Positions 1 through 9,667 of a stretch of DNA of 64,000 nucleotides are shown in pieces. Numbering within the stretch: position 1 is the stretch's first letter; each line of letters starts with the position of its first letter. The stretch is from Salinisphaera orenii subsp. orenii MK-B5 (GTDB lineage Bacteria; Pseudomonadota; Gammaproteobacteria; Nevskiales; Salinisphaeraceae), in NCBI RefSeq assembly GCF_003788635.1, contig NZ_AYKH01000002.1, positions 1 to 64,000 of the forward strand. Direction: 5' to 3'. The translations under genes and the position numbers were made by a program. The notes under the pieces are model-generated. The model had not been told where the DNA came from, made no database searches, and saw only the letters and a program-made list of their open reading frames with translations.

Positions 1-1557
1 GACGCTCTGGCCCATTATCTGCCGCGGCCCTGGCTGGACTACGCCGAGGGCGCCACGGCCCTACGCGTGGCCTTCGACGTCGGCCGCGACGGCGGGCCGT
101 CGGATATCCACGCCACGGGCGATCTCGCCGGCATGGCCCTGAACCTGCCGACACCGATGGCCAAGACCGCCGAAACCCCGGCCCCGCTGGACATCACGAT
201 CGCCGGCGACGGCAGCCGCGTCGATGTCGCCTACGACGAGCGCCTGGACATCGGCGTGCGCCTGGCCGGCGGCCGCCCGACCCGCGTGCAGGCCCGGCTC
301 AACGACCCCGGGCTGACGCCGCCCGATACCAACGGCGTGTGGATCGGCGGCCGGGCCGACACGGTCGACGGGCTGGGCTGGTTCTATCTCGTGCGCAACC
401 TGCTCACCGCCGCCGAAGAGGAGGCGACAAGCACGGACGACGAAGCCACCGAGCTGGCCTTCATCGGCGGCGACCTGCGCGCCGGCGAGCTGCGCGTGGA
501 CAACCGCTATTACGAGAACGTCCACGTCCGGACCCGGCCCATGAGCGACGCGCCCGGCTGGCGCGTGGACCTCGACGGCCCCGACACCCGCGGCCAGTTC
601 ACCTGGACTCAGCCCGCGGGCGGCCGGGTGGCCATCGACGGCGATCTGGCCCGGCTGGCGATCCATACCCGGCCGCCCGAGCCGGACGACGACCACGGCG
701 ACGGACAGACGCCCTCGCCGGTGATCTGGCCGGAGGTGGACCCGCGGGAACTGCCGGGCCTGAGGGTCGACGTGGCCTCGCTGTGGGTCGACGACACCGA
801 CTTCGGCCGTGCGAGCCTGAGCGCGGCCACGCGGGCCGACGGCTGGCAGCTGGAGCGGCTGGCGCTCGACGACGGCGCGCTGACCGGCTGGGCCACGGGC
901 CGCTGGACGCGGGCCGACGGCCGCACGCGCGCCAGCGCGGAAACGCGCTTCGAAGGGCACGGCCTGCCCGGACTGTTCGGCACGCTCGGCTACCCGCCGA
1001 CGGTACGCGCCGAACGCGCCCGCGTGCATGCACAGCTCGAGATCGCGCCGAATCCGAACGGCCTGGATCTGCGCGCGCTGGACGGCGGCGTGAATCTCGC
1101 GCTCGACAACGGCACGCTGCTGTCGGTCGACCCGGGGGCCGCCCGGGTGCTCGGGCTGGTCAACCTCTACGTGCTGCCCCGCCGCCTGCAGCTGGACTTC
1201 CGCGACGTGGTCGACCAAGGGCTGGCCTTCGACAGCATCCGCGCCCATTTCGATATCGACGACGGCAACGCCTACGGCGACGGCGTGCGCATCGAGACGC
1301 CCTCGTCGCGCATCGACATCGAGGGGCGCATCGGGCTGGCCGCACGCGACTACGACGAACGCGTGACCATCGTGCCCAAGGTCGGCAGCGGCGTGGCGAT
1401 CGCCAGCACCGTGTTCGGCGGGCCGATCGTGGGCGCGGCGGTGCTGGCGGTCCAGGAGCTGCTCAAGCAGCCGATCCAGAAATTCTCCAGCATCGGGTAT
1501 ACATTGAAGGGCAGCTGGGACGACCCGCAGATTGCGGAACCCAGCGCCGAACAATAG
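1..1557 (+). CDS. yhdP: YhdP family envelope protein, C-terminal part (5' truncated by window edge)
   Basis: The reading frame is open from base 1 and ends at a TAG at 1555-1557, so this is the last ~518 residues of a much longer protein. YhdP proteins are large AsmA-like proteins anchored in the inner membrane that are thought to bridge the periplasm and carry phospholipids to the outer membrane. The end of the frame has the typical YhdP tail: a LDFRDV segment, a GRIGLAARDYDERV stretch, a GGPIVGAA glycine-rich segment and a final WDDP. There is no membrane segment in the visible part, as expected for the periplasmic/C-terminal region. The nitrilase and TldD genes downstream are usual neighbours of yhdP in gammaproteobacteria. 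The assignment rests on the C-terminal motifs and context. Confidence 0.85.
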   Translation, partial: DALAHYLPRPWLDYAEGATALRVAFDVGRDGGPSDIHATGDLAGMALNLPTPMAKTAETPAPLDITIAGDGSRVDVAYDERLDIGVRLAGGRPTRVQARLNDPGLTPPDTNGVWIGGRADTVDGLGWFYLVRNLLTAAEEEATSTDDEATELAFIGGDLRAGELRVDNRYYENVHVRTRPMSDAPGWRVDLDGPDTRGQFTWTQPAGGRVAIDGDLARLAIHTRPPEPDDDHGDGQTPSPVIWPEVDPRELPGLRVDVASLWVDDTDFGRASLSAATRADGWQLERLALDDGALTGWATGRWTRADGRTRASAETRFEGHGLPGLFGTLGYPPTVRAERARVHAQLEIAPNPNGLDLRALDGGVNLALDNGTLLSVDPGAARVLGLVNLYVLPRRLQLDFRDVVDQGLAFDSIRAHFDIDDGNAYGDGVRIETPSSRIDIEGRIGLAARDYDERVTIVPKVGSGVAIASTVFGGPIVGAAVLAVQELLKQPIQKFSSIGYTLKGSWDDPQIAEPSAEQ

Positions 1558-1602
1558 ATTCAGTCGTTACAGACACAGTCGAACCAACCCGCACGAGGCC
1601 GC

Positions 1603-2439
1603 ATGTCCGCGCTCGATTCCCCCACCGTCGCCGCCATCCAGATGTCCTCGCTCGGCGAGGTCGCCCCCAATCTCGCCCTGGCCGGCGATCTGCTCGCCGA
1701 GGCCGCGCGCCAGGGCGCGCAACTGGCGGTGCTGCCCGAGAACTTCGCGCTCATGGGCGCGCGCGAGACCGACAAGCTGGGCGTGGCCGAGCGCGACGGC
1801 GAGGGCACGATCCAGGATTTTCTCGCCGAGACCGCGCGCGCACACGGGCTGTGGATCGTCGGCGGCACCATCCCGATCGCCGGCGGCGAACCGGACCGGG
1901 TCTATCCCGCCTGCCCGGTCTACGACGACAGCGGCAACCGCGTGGCCCGCTACGACAAGATCCACCTGTTCGACGTCGGCATGCCGGATTCGGCCGAGGC
2001 CTATCGCGAGTCCGCGACCTTCATCGCCGGCACGCCCGAACCGCCGCAGGTCCTCGACACGCCGATCGGCAAGCTGGGGCTTTCGATCTGCTACGACCTG
2101 CGCTTTCCGGAGCTCTACCGCGCCCTGACCGCGGCCGGCGCGGAAGTCATCGTCGCCCCGTCGGCGTTCACCCACACCACCGGCAGCGCCCACTGGCACG
2201 TGCTGACGCGCGCGCGGGCGATCGAGAATCTGGTCACGCTCATCGCCCCGAACCAGGTCGGCCATCACGCCAGCGGGCGCCGGACCTACGGCCACAGCCT
2301 GATCGTCGACCCCTGGGGCCAGATCAAGGCAGAGGCGCAGACCGAGGCCAACGAGGTCATCCTCGCGCGCATCGACCGCCGGCGCGCGGCCGAACTGCGC
2401 AGCGGCTTTCCCTGTCTGGCCCATCGGCGGCTCGGCTAG
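1603..2439 (+). CDS. Carbon-nitrogen hydrolase (nitrilase superfamily, Nit1/deaminated glutathione amidase-like)
   Basis: A 278-residue cytoplasmic amidase of the nitrilase superfamily. The catalytic triad is visible: E46 in LPENF, K119 in RYDKIHLFDV and C163 in SICYDLRFPELY. The RYDKIHLFDV and CYDLRFPELYR segments are those of the Nit1 branch, whose bacterial and eukaryotic members hydrolyse deaminated glutathione as a metabolite-repair reaction. The length matches this branch (about 270-280). It starts 45 bp after yhdP and lies upstream of tldD, an arrangement common in gammaproteobacteria. The ATG at 1603 gives the normal N-terminus (VAAIQMSS strand). Exact substrate is inferred from the family. 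Confidence 0.88.
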   Translation: MSALDSPTVAAIQMSSLGEVAPNLALAGDLLAEAARQGAQLAVLPENFALMGARETDKLGVAERDGEGTIQDFLAETARAHGLWIVGGTIPIAGGEPDRVYPACPVYDDSGNRVARYDKIHLFDVGMPDSAEAYRESATFIAGTPEPPQVLDTPIGKLGLSICYDLRFPELYRALTAAGAEVIVAPSAFTHTTGSAHWHVLTRARAIENLVTLIAPNQVGHHASGRRTYGHSLIVDPWGQIKAEAQTEANEVILARIDRRRAAELRSGFPCLAHRRLG

Positions 2440-2481
2440 CCGGCCGCATCCGTTTCCAACCAGCAACGACAAGGACGCTTC

Positions 2482-3456
2482 ATGGCGCGACAGATCCAGT
2501 TTCGTGAGACCGGCGGCCCGGAAGTGCTCGAACTCGTGGACGTCAAACCCCGCGATCCCGGCCCCGGCGAGGTGCGTATCTGCAACCGGGCGATCGGCCT
2601 GAACTTCATCGACATCTATTTCCGCACCGGCCTGTATCCGACCGAGCTGCCCAGCGGTCTCGGCACCGAGGGCGCCGGCGTGGTCGACGCGGTCGGCGAA
2701 GGCGTCGACGATTTCGAGGAGGGCGATCGCGTGGCCTACGCCCAGGGCCCCAAGGGCGCCTACGGCGAGTTCGCGATCATGCCGGCGGCCAACGTCATCG
2801 CCCTGCCGGAGGCGATCGACTTCGAGACCGCCGCCGGCGGCATGCTCAAGGGCCTGACCGTTCAGTACCTGATCCGCCAGACCTATGCCGTCGACGAGGA
2901 CGAGAACATCCTCTTCCACGCCGCGGCCGGCGGCGTCGGCTCGATCGCCTGCCAGTGGGCGCATGCGCTGGGCGCGCACGTCATCGGCACCGTCTCCAAC
3001 GAGGACAAGGCTGATTTCGCCCACCGCAACGGCGCCTGGATGACCATCGACTACACCCGCGAATCGGTGCCGGAACGCGTCCGCGAACTCACCGACGGCG
3101 CCATGGTGCCGGTGGTCTACGATTCGGTCGGCCGCGACACCTGGAAGGACTCGCTGGCTTGTCTCGCGCCGCGCGGGCTGATGGTGAGCTTCGGCAACGC
3201 CTCGGGCCCGGTGGAAGGCGTAAACCTCGCCGAGCTCAACAAGGGCGGCTCGCTGTTCGTCACCCGGCCGAGTCTGGGCGGCTACGCCGACACCCGCGAA
3301 CGCTTCGAGATGATGTGCGCCGACCTGTTCTCGGTTCTGGAATCCGGCGCGGTGAAGATCCACATCGGCCAGCGCTTCGCGCTCGAGGAGGCCGGCGCCG
3401 CCCAGCGGGCCCTGGCCGACCGGCAGACCACCGGGTCGACCATTCTGCTGCCCTGA
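2482..3456 (+). CDS. qorA: NADPH:quinone oxidoreductase (zinc-free MDR family)
   Basis: A 324-residue medium-chain reductase that reduces quinones with NADPH. It has the N-terminal GroES-like domain with GLGTEGAGVVDAVGEGV (about residues 55-72), then the nucleotide-binding AAAGGVG at 147-153. The cysteines and histidines of the zinc-binding alcohol dehydrogenases are absent, as in the quinone oxidoreductase subgroup. The length equals the family norm (324-327). The ATG at 2482 follows an AAGGA-like ribosome site. It lies 42 bp downstream of the nitrilase gene and separates it from tldD, which is not the usual order. The family is clear; the physiological quinone is unknown. Confidence 0.88.
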   Translation: MARQIQFRETGGPEVLELVDVKPRDPGPGEVRICNRAIGLNFIDIYFRTGLYPTELPSGLGTEGAGVVDAVGEGVDDFEEGDRVAYAQGPKGAYGEFAIMPAANVIALPEAIDFETAAGGMLKGLTVQYLIRQTYAVDEDENILFHAAAGGVGSIACQWAHALGAHVIGTVSNEDKADFAHRNGAWMTIDYTRESVPERVRELTDGAMVPVVYDSVGRDTWKDSLACLAPRGLMVSFGNASGPVEGVNLAELNKGGSLFVTRPSLGGYADTRERFEMMCADLFSVLESGAVKIHIGQRFALEEAGAAQRALADRQTTGSTILLP

Positions 3457-3774
3457 GGAGTTGGGCACGATCGCGAGCCGCGACGCGGGCGCATGCCGCC
3501 GACATCACGGCCAGCGTGCGCCTCGCCTGTCGTAACCGCAGCGCGCGTCCGGGCCGAGCGCAGGAGCCCATCCGGGGCGATTTCGAAAGCCGGATCGCCG
3601 CGGGCTACGTGCCTGTCGTCGCCTAAGCCGCGGAGTCGGTCGCGTGGGCCGTACTCCGGCTGTCATGGCCAATCGCTCGGGCGGGCCGCCGGCCGCCCGA
3701 ACACCGCGAAATCCGGACGCATCGGCCGTAGCGTGCAGGCGCTATCCGAGCCGCTGTGGTGTTAGCCTGACGAA
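3457..3774. other. Intergenic stretch without a supported gene
   Basis: 318 bp between the quinone oxidoreductase and tldD. Short open frames exist here in several phases, as everywhere in this GC-rich DNA, but none has a ribosome site, a recognisable motif or a protein-like composition. It presumably contains the tldD promoter; no clear -35/-10 pair was found. Confidence 0.5.
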
Positions 3775-5229
3775 ATGAACAGCGCAATCGACATCGCCTC
3801 CGACACCCTGCTCGGCCGCGCCGGCATCGAGGCCGGTCAGCTCGAGGCCACGCTGGGCGCCCTGATGGTGCCCGGGGTGGACTACGCCGACCTGTATTTC
3901 CAGATCCTGCGCAACGAGAACTGGCTGCTCGAGGACGGCGTGGTCCGAAGCGCCGGCGCCTCCACCGCCCAGGGCGTGGGCGTGCGTGCGCTGGCCGGCG
4001 AGCAGACCGGCTTCGCCTACGCCGACGAGCTCGCCTTCCCGGCCCTGACGCAGGCCTCCAAGGCAGCGGCCGCGATCGCCCGCAGTGGTCGCAGCGCCAC
4101 CGTCAACGCCCTGGCACGGCGCGAGACCGGCGGCGTGGCGCGCTACGCGCCGATCGACCCGGCGGCCACATTGGACGCCGATGCCAAGGTCGCCCTGCTC
4201 CATCACGCCGACCGCGTCGCCCGCGACAGCGACGATCGTGTGGTCCGCGTGACGGTGTCGCTGGCCGGGTCCTCCGACACCATGCTCGTCGCCGCCTCCG
4301 ACGGCACGCTCGCCGGCGACGTGCGTCCGCTCGTGCGCGTGAACGTCTCCGTTCAGGTCGAGGACAACGGCGTACGCGAATCGGCCTCGGCCGGCGGCGG
4401 CGCGCGCATGGGCTACGACTATTTCACCCAGGACACCGACCACGTGGCCGAATACGCCCGCGAGGCCGTGCGCCGGGCGCTGGTGCGCCTGCGCGCCGAG
4501 CCCGCGCCCGCCGGCAGCCTGCCGGTGGTGCTCGGCGCCGGCTGGCCCGGCGTGCTCCTGCACGAGGCGGTCGGCCACGGACTGGAGGGGGACTTCAACC
4601 GCCGCGGCTCCTCCAACTACGCCGGGCGCATGGGCCAACGCGTGGCCTCCGATCTGTGCACGGTGGTCGACGACGGCACGCTGACGGGCCGCCGCGGTTC
4701 GCTCGCGGTCGACGACGAGGGCACGCCGGCGGCCGCCAACACGCTGATCGAAAACGGCATGCTCACCGGCTACATGCAGGACAAGCACAACGCCCGGCTG
4801 ATGGGCGCGCGCCCGACCGGCAACGCCCGCCGCGAGTCCTACGCGCACACCGTCATGCCGCGCATGACCAATACCTACATGCAGCCGGGCACCTCGGACC
4901 CGGACGACATCATCGCCTCGGTCGATCACGGCATCTACGCGGTGAACTTCTCCGGCGGCTCGGTGGACATCACCTCAGGCAACTTCGTGTTCTCGGCCGA
5001 CGAGGCCTATCGCATCGAGAACGGCCGCATCGGCGCGCCGGTCAAGGGCGCCACGCTCATCGGCAACGGCCCGGACGTGCTCGAGCGCATCTCCATGGTC
5101 GGTCGCGACTGGGCGCTGGACACCGGCATCGGCATCTGCGGCAAGCACGGCCAGAGCGTGCCCGTGGGCGTCGGCCAGCCCACGCTCCGGGTCGACGCGA
5201 TCACGGTCGGCGGCACCGAGCAGGGCTGA
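3775..5229 (+). CDS. tldD: Metalloprotease TldD
   Basis: A 484-residue protease subunit of the TldD/PmbA (TldE) family. In enterobacteria the TldD-TldE complex matures modified peptides such as microcin B17 and degrades the CcdA antitoxin. The zinc motif H263-EAVG-H268 lies in LLHEAVGHGLEGDF, which identifies the catalytic TldD subunit rather than the motif-less TldE. Length matches E. coli TldD (481). The start ATG at 3775 gives the expected N-terminus. The partner pmbA/tldE is not in this window; the next gene is rsmD. Confidence 0.95.
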   Translation: MNSAIDIASDTLLGRAGIEAGQLEATLGALMVPGVDYADLYFQILRNENWLLEDGVVRSAGASTAQGVGVRALAGEQTGFAYADELAFPALTQASKAAAAIARSGRSATVNALARRETGGVARYAPIDPAATLDADAKVALLHHADRVARDSDDRVVRVTVSLAGSSDTMLVAASDGTLAGDVRPLVRVNVSVQVEDNGVRESASAGGGARMGYDYFTQDTDHVAEYAREAVRRALVRLRAEPAPAGSLPVVLGAGWPGVLLHEAVGHGLEGDFNRRGSSNYAGRMGQRVASDLCTVVDDGTLTGRRGSLAVDDEGTPAAANTLIENGMLTGYMQDKHNARLMGARPTGNARRESYAHTVMPRMTNTYMQPGTSDPDDIIASVDHGIYAVNFSGGSVDITSGNFVFSADEAYRIENGRIGAPVKGATLIGNGPDVLERISMVGRDWALDTGIGICGKHGQSVPVGVGQPTLRVDAITVGGTEQG

Positions 5230-5254
5230 GAGCGGCGCAGACGCCGCGCGCCGC

Positions 5255-5866
5255 ATGCCCCGCCGTCCACGCCGCTCGTCCTCGCGTCCGGCCGCCGGCC
5301 TGCGCCTGATCGGCGGCGAATGGCGCGGCCGCCGGCTGGCGGTGGCCGAGCGGCCGGGCCTGCGCCCCACGCCCGACCGCGTGCGCGAGACGCTGTTCAA
5401 CTGGCTGGCCCCGCGCATCGCCGGCAGCCGCTGCCTGGACCTGTTCGCCGGTACCGGCGCGCTCGGTCTGGAGGCCCTCTCGCGCGGGGCGGGCCATGTC
5501 ACCTTCGTCGATACCGATCGCGCGGCCACCGCGGCCATCGAAGCCGCCCTGGTCACGCTCGGCGCGGGCGCACGCGGGCACGCGGTCACCGCCGACGCCG
5601 GCGCGCAGGCGGCAGCCGCCGGCCCCTTCGACATCGTCTTCATCGACCCGCCGTTCGATGCCGATCTGCACGCGGGGGCCGTGGCCGCGATCGCGCCCCG
5701 GCTGGCGCCCGGCGCCCGCCTGTATCTGGAATATCCGGCCGCGCGCCAGGCGCACATCGAGGCGCTGCTGGCCGACGATTTCGACCTCCTGCGGGCCAGA
5801 CGCGCCGGCGCTGTCGGCTATTGTCTTGCACAGCCCGGCGCGCGCAGCGAAGATAGCCGGCCATGA
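5255..5866 (+). CDS. rsmD: 16S rRNA (guanine(966)-N2)-methyltransferase RsmD
   Basis: A 203-residue class I SAM-dependent methyltransferase that modifies G966 of 16S rRNA. The SAM-binding motif D62-LFAGTG-68 is followed by ALGLEALSRGA, and the catalytic motif D131-PPF-134 is the RsmD form of the NPPY-type motif. The basic N-terminus, rich in Arg, followed by LRLIGGEWRGRRL is typical of RsmD. It begins 25 bp after tldD and overlaps coaD by 4 bp (ATGA), the common rsmD-coaD pair. Length is normal for the family. Confidence 0.95.
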   Translation: MPRRPRRSSSRPAAGLRLIGGEWRGRRLAVAERPGLRPTPDRVRETLFNWLAPRIAGSRCLDLFAGTGALGLEALSRGAGHVTFVDTDRAATAAIEAALVTLGAGARGHAVTADAGAQAAAAGPFDIVFIDPPFDADLHAGAVAAIAPRLAPGARLYLEYPAARQAHIEALLADDFDLLRARRAGAVGYCLAQPGARSEDSRP

Positions 5867-6357
5867 GCCAATCCAAATCCATACGCGCCGCGTACACGGG
5901 GACCTTCGATCCGATCACCAACGGCCACGCCGACGTCATCCGGCGGGCCGCCAGCATGTTCAGCGAACTGATCGTCGCGGTCGCCAGCAACGCGAGCAAG
6001 AAATCCATATTCGACCACGCCGAGCGCGTGGAGCTGGCCAAGCAGGTGCTCGCCGACGTCGACAACGTCGTGGTCATGCCGGTCAGCGGCCTGATCGTCG
6101 ACTTCGCGCGCAAGCACGAGGTGCGGGTGCTGGTCCGCGGGGTCCGCGGGGTCGGCGATTACGAATACGAGAAACAGATGGCGGTGATGAATCGCCATCT
6201 GGCGCCCCAGGTGGACACCATCTTCCTCGCCCCGTCGCCGGAGTTCGCCCACATCTCGTCGACGCTGGTGCGCGAGATCGCGTTCCTGGACGGGCGCATC
6301 AGCGGGCTCGTGCCGGGGCTGGTGGCCGACAAGCTGCACGAGAAGACGGCCGGCTAG
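5863..6357 (+). CDS. coaD: Phosphopantetheine adenylyltransferase CoaD
   Basis: A 164-residue enzyme that transfers AMP from ATP to 4'-phosphopantetheine in coenzyme A synthesis. The nucleotidyltransferase signature T12-GTFDPITNGH-22 and the second motif ISSTLVREIA near residue 130 are both intact. The length is normal (about 160). The ATG at 5863 overlaps the rsmD stop, which indicates translational coupling. Confidence 0.97.
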   Translation: MSQSKSIRAAYTGTFDPITNGHADVIRRAASMFSELIVAVASNASKKSIFDHAERVELAKQVLADVDNVVVMPVSGLIVDFARKHEVRVLVRGVRGVGDYEYEKQMAVMNRHLAPQVDTIFLAPSPEFAHISSTLVREIAFLDGRISGLVPGLVADKLHEKTAG

Positions 6358-6441
6358 CGCCGGCCGGCCCGCGGGCAGCGGCTGGAGTGCGATGATTCGA
6401 CAGGGTATCTTGGCGCCCTGCCTCAACCACGTCGATCATCG

Positions 6442-8169
6442 ATGCGCCGCACCCTGACCCTGCTGCTCGCCGCCCTCGTTCTCCCGGCCACGCCCCTGCC
6501 GGCCGCTGCCGACAGCGACACACCGCCGGCCGCGGCGATATCCAGCGCCCATCCGGCGGCCACCCGGGCGGGCATGACCGTACTCGAACAGGGCGGCAAC
6601 GCCTTCGACGCGGCGGTGGCGGTCTCCGCGGCCCTGGCGGTGGTCGAGCCTCAGGGCTCGGGGCTCGGCGGCGGCGGTTTCTGGCTGCTGCACGAGGCCG
6701 ACAGCGGCCGCGACATCATGGTCGACGGCCGCGAGAAGGCACCGAACGCCGCCAGCCGCGACATGTATCTCGACGACTCGGGCGAGTTCATCGAGGACGC
6801 CTCGCGCGACGGCGCCCTGGCCGCGGGCATCCCGGGCGAGCCCGCGGCCCTGGTGCACATGGCGAGCAAGTACGGCGCGCTCGATCTGGCCACCAGCCTG
6901 GCGCCGGCCATCCGCCTCGCCCGCGAGGGCTTTCCCGTGGGCGAGCACATGCACCGACTGGCCGAATACCGCCGCGACGTGCTCGCCCGGTATCCGGCCA
7001 GCGCGGCGCTGATCCTCGACGACGACGATCAGCCGCTGCCGGTCGGCACCACCCTGCGCCAGCCGGATCTGGCCCGGACGCTCGAGATCCTGGCGCGAGA
7101 GGGCCGCGCCGGCTTCTACGACGGCGACGTCGCCCGCCGCCTCGTGGAAGCCGTGCAGAGCGCCGGCGGGATCTGGACCCGTCAGGATCTGGCGGACTAC
7201 GAGGTCGTGGAGCGCGAACCCATACGCGGCCGCTACAAGACGCCGCAGGGGCGCTACGAGATCGTATCCGCCGGACCGCCGTCCTCCGGCGGCCCGGTGC
7301 TGGTCGAGGCGCTGAACATCATCGAGGGGTTCGATTGGGCCGGGCTGGACGACGTCCAGCGCCGCCACATCACCATCGAGGCGATGCGCCGCGCCTACCG
7401 CGACCGCGCGGTCTATCTCGGCGATCCCGACTTCGTCGACATGCCGATCGCGCGCCTGACCGACAAGCGCTACGCCGCGGGGCTGCGGGTCGGGATCCGT
7501 CGCGACCGGGCCACGCGCAGCAACGAACTCGCCCGGGTCACCGCCGATCACGCCAACGGCCGCCATACGACCCACTTCTCGGTGATCGACGCCGAGGGCA
7601 ACCGGGTCGCGGCCACGCTGTCGGTGAACTTCCCCTTCGGCTCGGGCATGGTCGCCGCCGGCACGGGAGTGTTTCTCAACGACGAGATGGACGACTTCGC
7701 GGCCAAGCCGCTCACGCCCAACGGCTACGGGCTGGTCAGCAGCGAAGCCAACGCCATCGCACCGGGCAAGCGGCCATTGTCGAGCATGACGCCGACGTTC
7801 GTGGTCGGCGACGACCGGACGCTCGCGCTCGGCACGCCGGGCGGCTCGCGGATCATCTCCATGGTGCTGCTGGGCGTGCTCGACTTCACCCACGGCGGTG
7901 ACGCCGAAAGCGTGGTGTCGACCCCGCGCTATCACCACCAGTATCTGCCGGACGCGGTCGAATACGAGACCGGCGCCCTGTCGGCGGACACCATCGACGG
8001 CCTGGAGGCGCTCGGCCACCGGCTCAAGCGGGTCGATCGCCGCTACGGCGACATGCATGCGGTGATATGGGATCGGGTCGACGACCGCGTGGATGCGGCC
8101 GCCGACCCGCGCGGCATCGGCTGTGCCGCGATCGGGCAGGAAAGCCCCGTCTGCGCTAGCGCCGACTAG
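6442..8169 (+). CDS. ggt: Gamma-glutamyltransferase / glutathione hydrolase
   Basis: A 575-residue periplasmic, self-cleaving enzyme that removes the gamma-glutamyl group from glutathione and related compounds. The N-terminal 22 residues form a signal peptide (RRTLTLLLAALVLPATPLPAAA). The large-subunit motif GLGGGGFWLLH is present. The small subunit is expected to begin at T376 in the TTHFSVIDAEGN segment, the nucleophile created by autocleavage, and the PLSSMTPT motif lies further on. Length is normal. The 3' end overlaps the end of the converging nhaC gene by 14 bp. Confidence 0.95.
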   Translation: MRRTLTLLLAALVLPATPLPAAADSDTPPAAAISSAHPAATRAGMTVLEQGGNAFDAAVAVSAALAVVEPQGSGLGGGGFWLLHEADSGRDIMVDGREKAPNAASRDMYLDDSGEFIEDASRDGALAAGIPGEPAALVHMASKYGALDLATSLAPAIRLAREGFPVGEHMHRLAEYRRDVLARYPASAALILDDDDQPLPVGTTLRQPDLARTLEILAREGRAGFYDGDVARRLVEAVQSAGGIWTRQDLADYEVVEREPIRGRYKTPQGRYEIVSAGPPSSGGPVLVEALNIIEGFDWAGLDDVQRRHITIEAMRRAYRDRAVYLGDPDFVDMPIARLTDKRYAAGLRVGIRRDRATRSNELARVTADHANGRHTTHFSVIDAEGNRVAATLSVNFPFGSGMVAAGTGVFLNDEMDDFAAKPLTPNGYGLVSSEANAIAPGKRPLSSMTPTFVVGDDRTLALGTPGGSRIISMVLLGVLDFTHGGDAESVVSTPRYHHQYLPDAVEYETGALSADTIDGLEALGHRLKRVDRRYGDMHAVIWDRVDDRVDAAADPRGIGCAAIGQESPVCASAD

Positions 8170-9667
8170 TCGCGGCCAGCGACGGCGAGGCCGGCGTGAG
8201 CGCGTCGACGTCCAGCACGTGCTCGCCGTCGCGCTGCCACTGCGCGCGCTCGGCCGCGTCGGCCCGCGGGGAGAACCACCCCAGCCAGCCGTAGGCCATG
8301 CCGATCAGCGGCGACAGCCAGCAGGCGAAGGCCAGCGGGATGTAGAGCAGGTTGATCGCCTGGCCCTCGGCGATGCCCAGCCCCAGCGCGGTGATCACGA
8401 CCGCGCCGCCGGCGTTCCAGGGCACCAGCGGGGAGACGAGCGTGCCGCCCTCCTCTGTCGCCCGCGAGAGATTGCGCATGGCCGCTCCCTGACCGCGATA
8501 GGCCGGACCGAACATGCGTCCGGTGAGCGCGATCGACAGATAGGGATCGCCGGCGACCACGTTGGTGCTCGCCGCGGCACCGATCGCCGAGGTCTGAAGC
8601 CCGCCGAAGCTGCGCACGCGCTGTACCAGCGCCTCGATGAGCGCCCGCAGACAGCCGGTGCGCTCCAGCACGCCGCCGTAGGACAGCGCGATCAGCAGCA
8701 GCGTGATCACCCAGGTCATCGACTGGATGCCGCCACCGTTGAGCAGGCCGTCGATGGACTCGACGCCGGTCTCGATGCTGTAGCCGGCGAAAGCCTCGTC
8801 GAAGATCGAGGCCAGACTCGCCCCCTGGGCGATCAGGGCGGTGACCGCGCCGACGAGCACACCGAAGAACAGTGTCGGCATCGCCGGCATGCGCGCCAGC
8901 GCCAGGCCGATCACCAGCACCACCGGGAGGAGCGTCCACGCCGAGATCGTGAAATGCGCCGCCAGGCCGTCGGTGATGCTCGTAATGCGCTCGAACGAAA
9001 CCGGCTGGTTGCCGATCAACACGAAGCCGGCCACGGTATAGACGGCCAGCGCGATCGCCATCGAGGGCACGGTGGTGGGCATGAGGTTGCGGATATGCGT
9101 GAACAGATTCACGCCCGTGACCGCGGGGGCGAGATTGGTGGTATCGGACAGCGGCGATATCTTGTCGCCGAAGAACGCGCCCGACACCACCGCGCCGGCG
9201 GTCCAGTAGGCCGGCAGGCCGAAGCCGTGACCGATGCCCATCAGCGCGAGACCGACGGTGCCGAGCGTGCCCCAGGAGGTGCCCAGCGACACGGAGACCA
9301 CGGCACAGAGGATCGCCGCGGTGGCGAGAAAGGCCTGCGGGCTGAGCAGTTCCAGGCCGTAGTAGATCAGGGTCGGGACGGTGCCCGCTGCGATCCACAC
9401 GCCCGTGATCATGCCGACCAGCAGCAGAATCCCCAGAGCCGGCAGACCGACGCGCACCACGTGCAGCATGCCGTCCTGCATGGCGTCCCAGCTGCAGCCG
9501 TTGAGCCGGCCGAGCGCGGCGGTGATGCCGATACCGAGTATTAGCGGCACGTGCGGCACGAAGGTGTCGAACACGAAAAGCTGCAGTCCCAGCACCAGAA
9601 ACGTCAGCACGATCGGCAGCGCCGCCATGGGCACACTGATGCGCGGGGTATCGTCTGTGGTTGTCAT
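8156..9667 (-). CDS. nhaC: Na+/H+ antiporter, NhaC family
   Basis: A 503-residue inner-membrane protein with about a dozen hydrophobic segments. Segments such as SLGTSWGTLGTVGLALMGIG, GAFFGDKISPLSDTTNLAPA and the C-terminal EEGGTLVSPLVPWNAGGA are typical of NhaC antiporters, which exchange sodium for protons and help pH and salt homeostasis. The start was placed at the ATG at 9667 because GGAGTG lies just upstream and the protein then begins with a short hydrophilic tail followed by the first membrane segment; the open frame extends further upstream without such support. Consistent with a saline habitat. Confidence 0.9.
   Translation of the reverse strand: MTTTDDTPRISVPMAALPIVLTFLVLGLQLFVFDTFVPHVPLILGIGITAALGRLNGCSWDAMQDGMLHVVRVGLPALGILLLVGMITGVWIAAGTVPTLIYYGLELLSPQAFLATAAILCAVVSVSLGTSWGTLGTVGLALMGIGHGFGLPAYWTAGAVVSGAFFGDKISPLSDTTNLAPAVTGVNLFTHIRNLMPTTVPSMAIALAVYTVAGFVLIGNQPVSFERITSITDGLAAHFTISAWTLLPVVLVIGLALARMPAMPTLFFGVLVGAVTALIAQGASLASIFDEAFAGYSIETGVESIDGLLNGGGIQSMTWVITLLLIALSYGGVLERTGCLRALIEALVQRVRSFGGLQTSAIGAAASTNVVAGDPYLSIALTGRMFGPAYRGQGAAMRNLSRATEEGGTLVSPLVPWNAGGAVVITALGLGIAEGQAINLLYIPLAFACWLSPLIGMAYGWLGWFSPRADAAERAQWQRDGEHVLDVDALTPASPSLAATSRR

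Noticed and set aside
1567-3468. A 633-codon minus-strand frame opposite the nitrilase and quinone oxidoreductase genes
   Set aside because: Spans two convincing plus-strand genes and their spacer, and has no recognisable domain.
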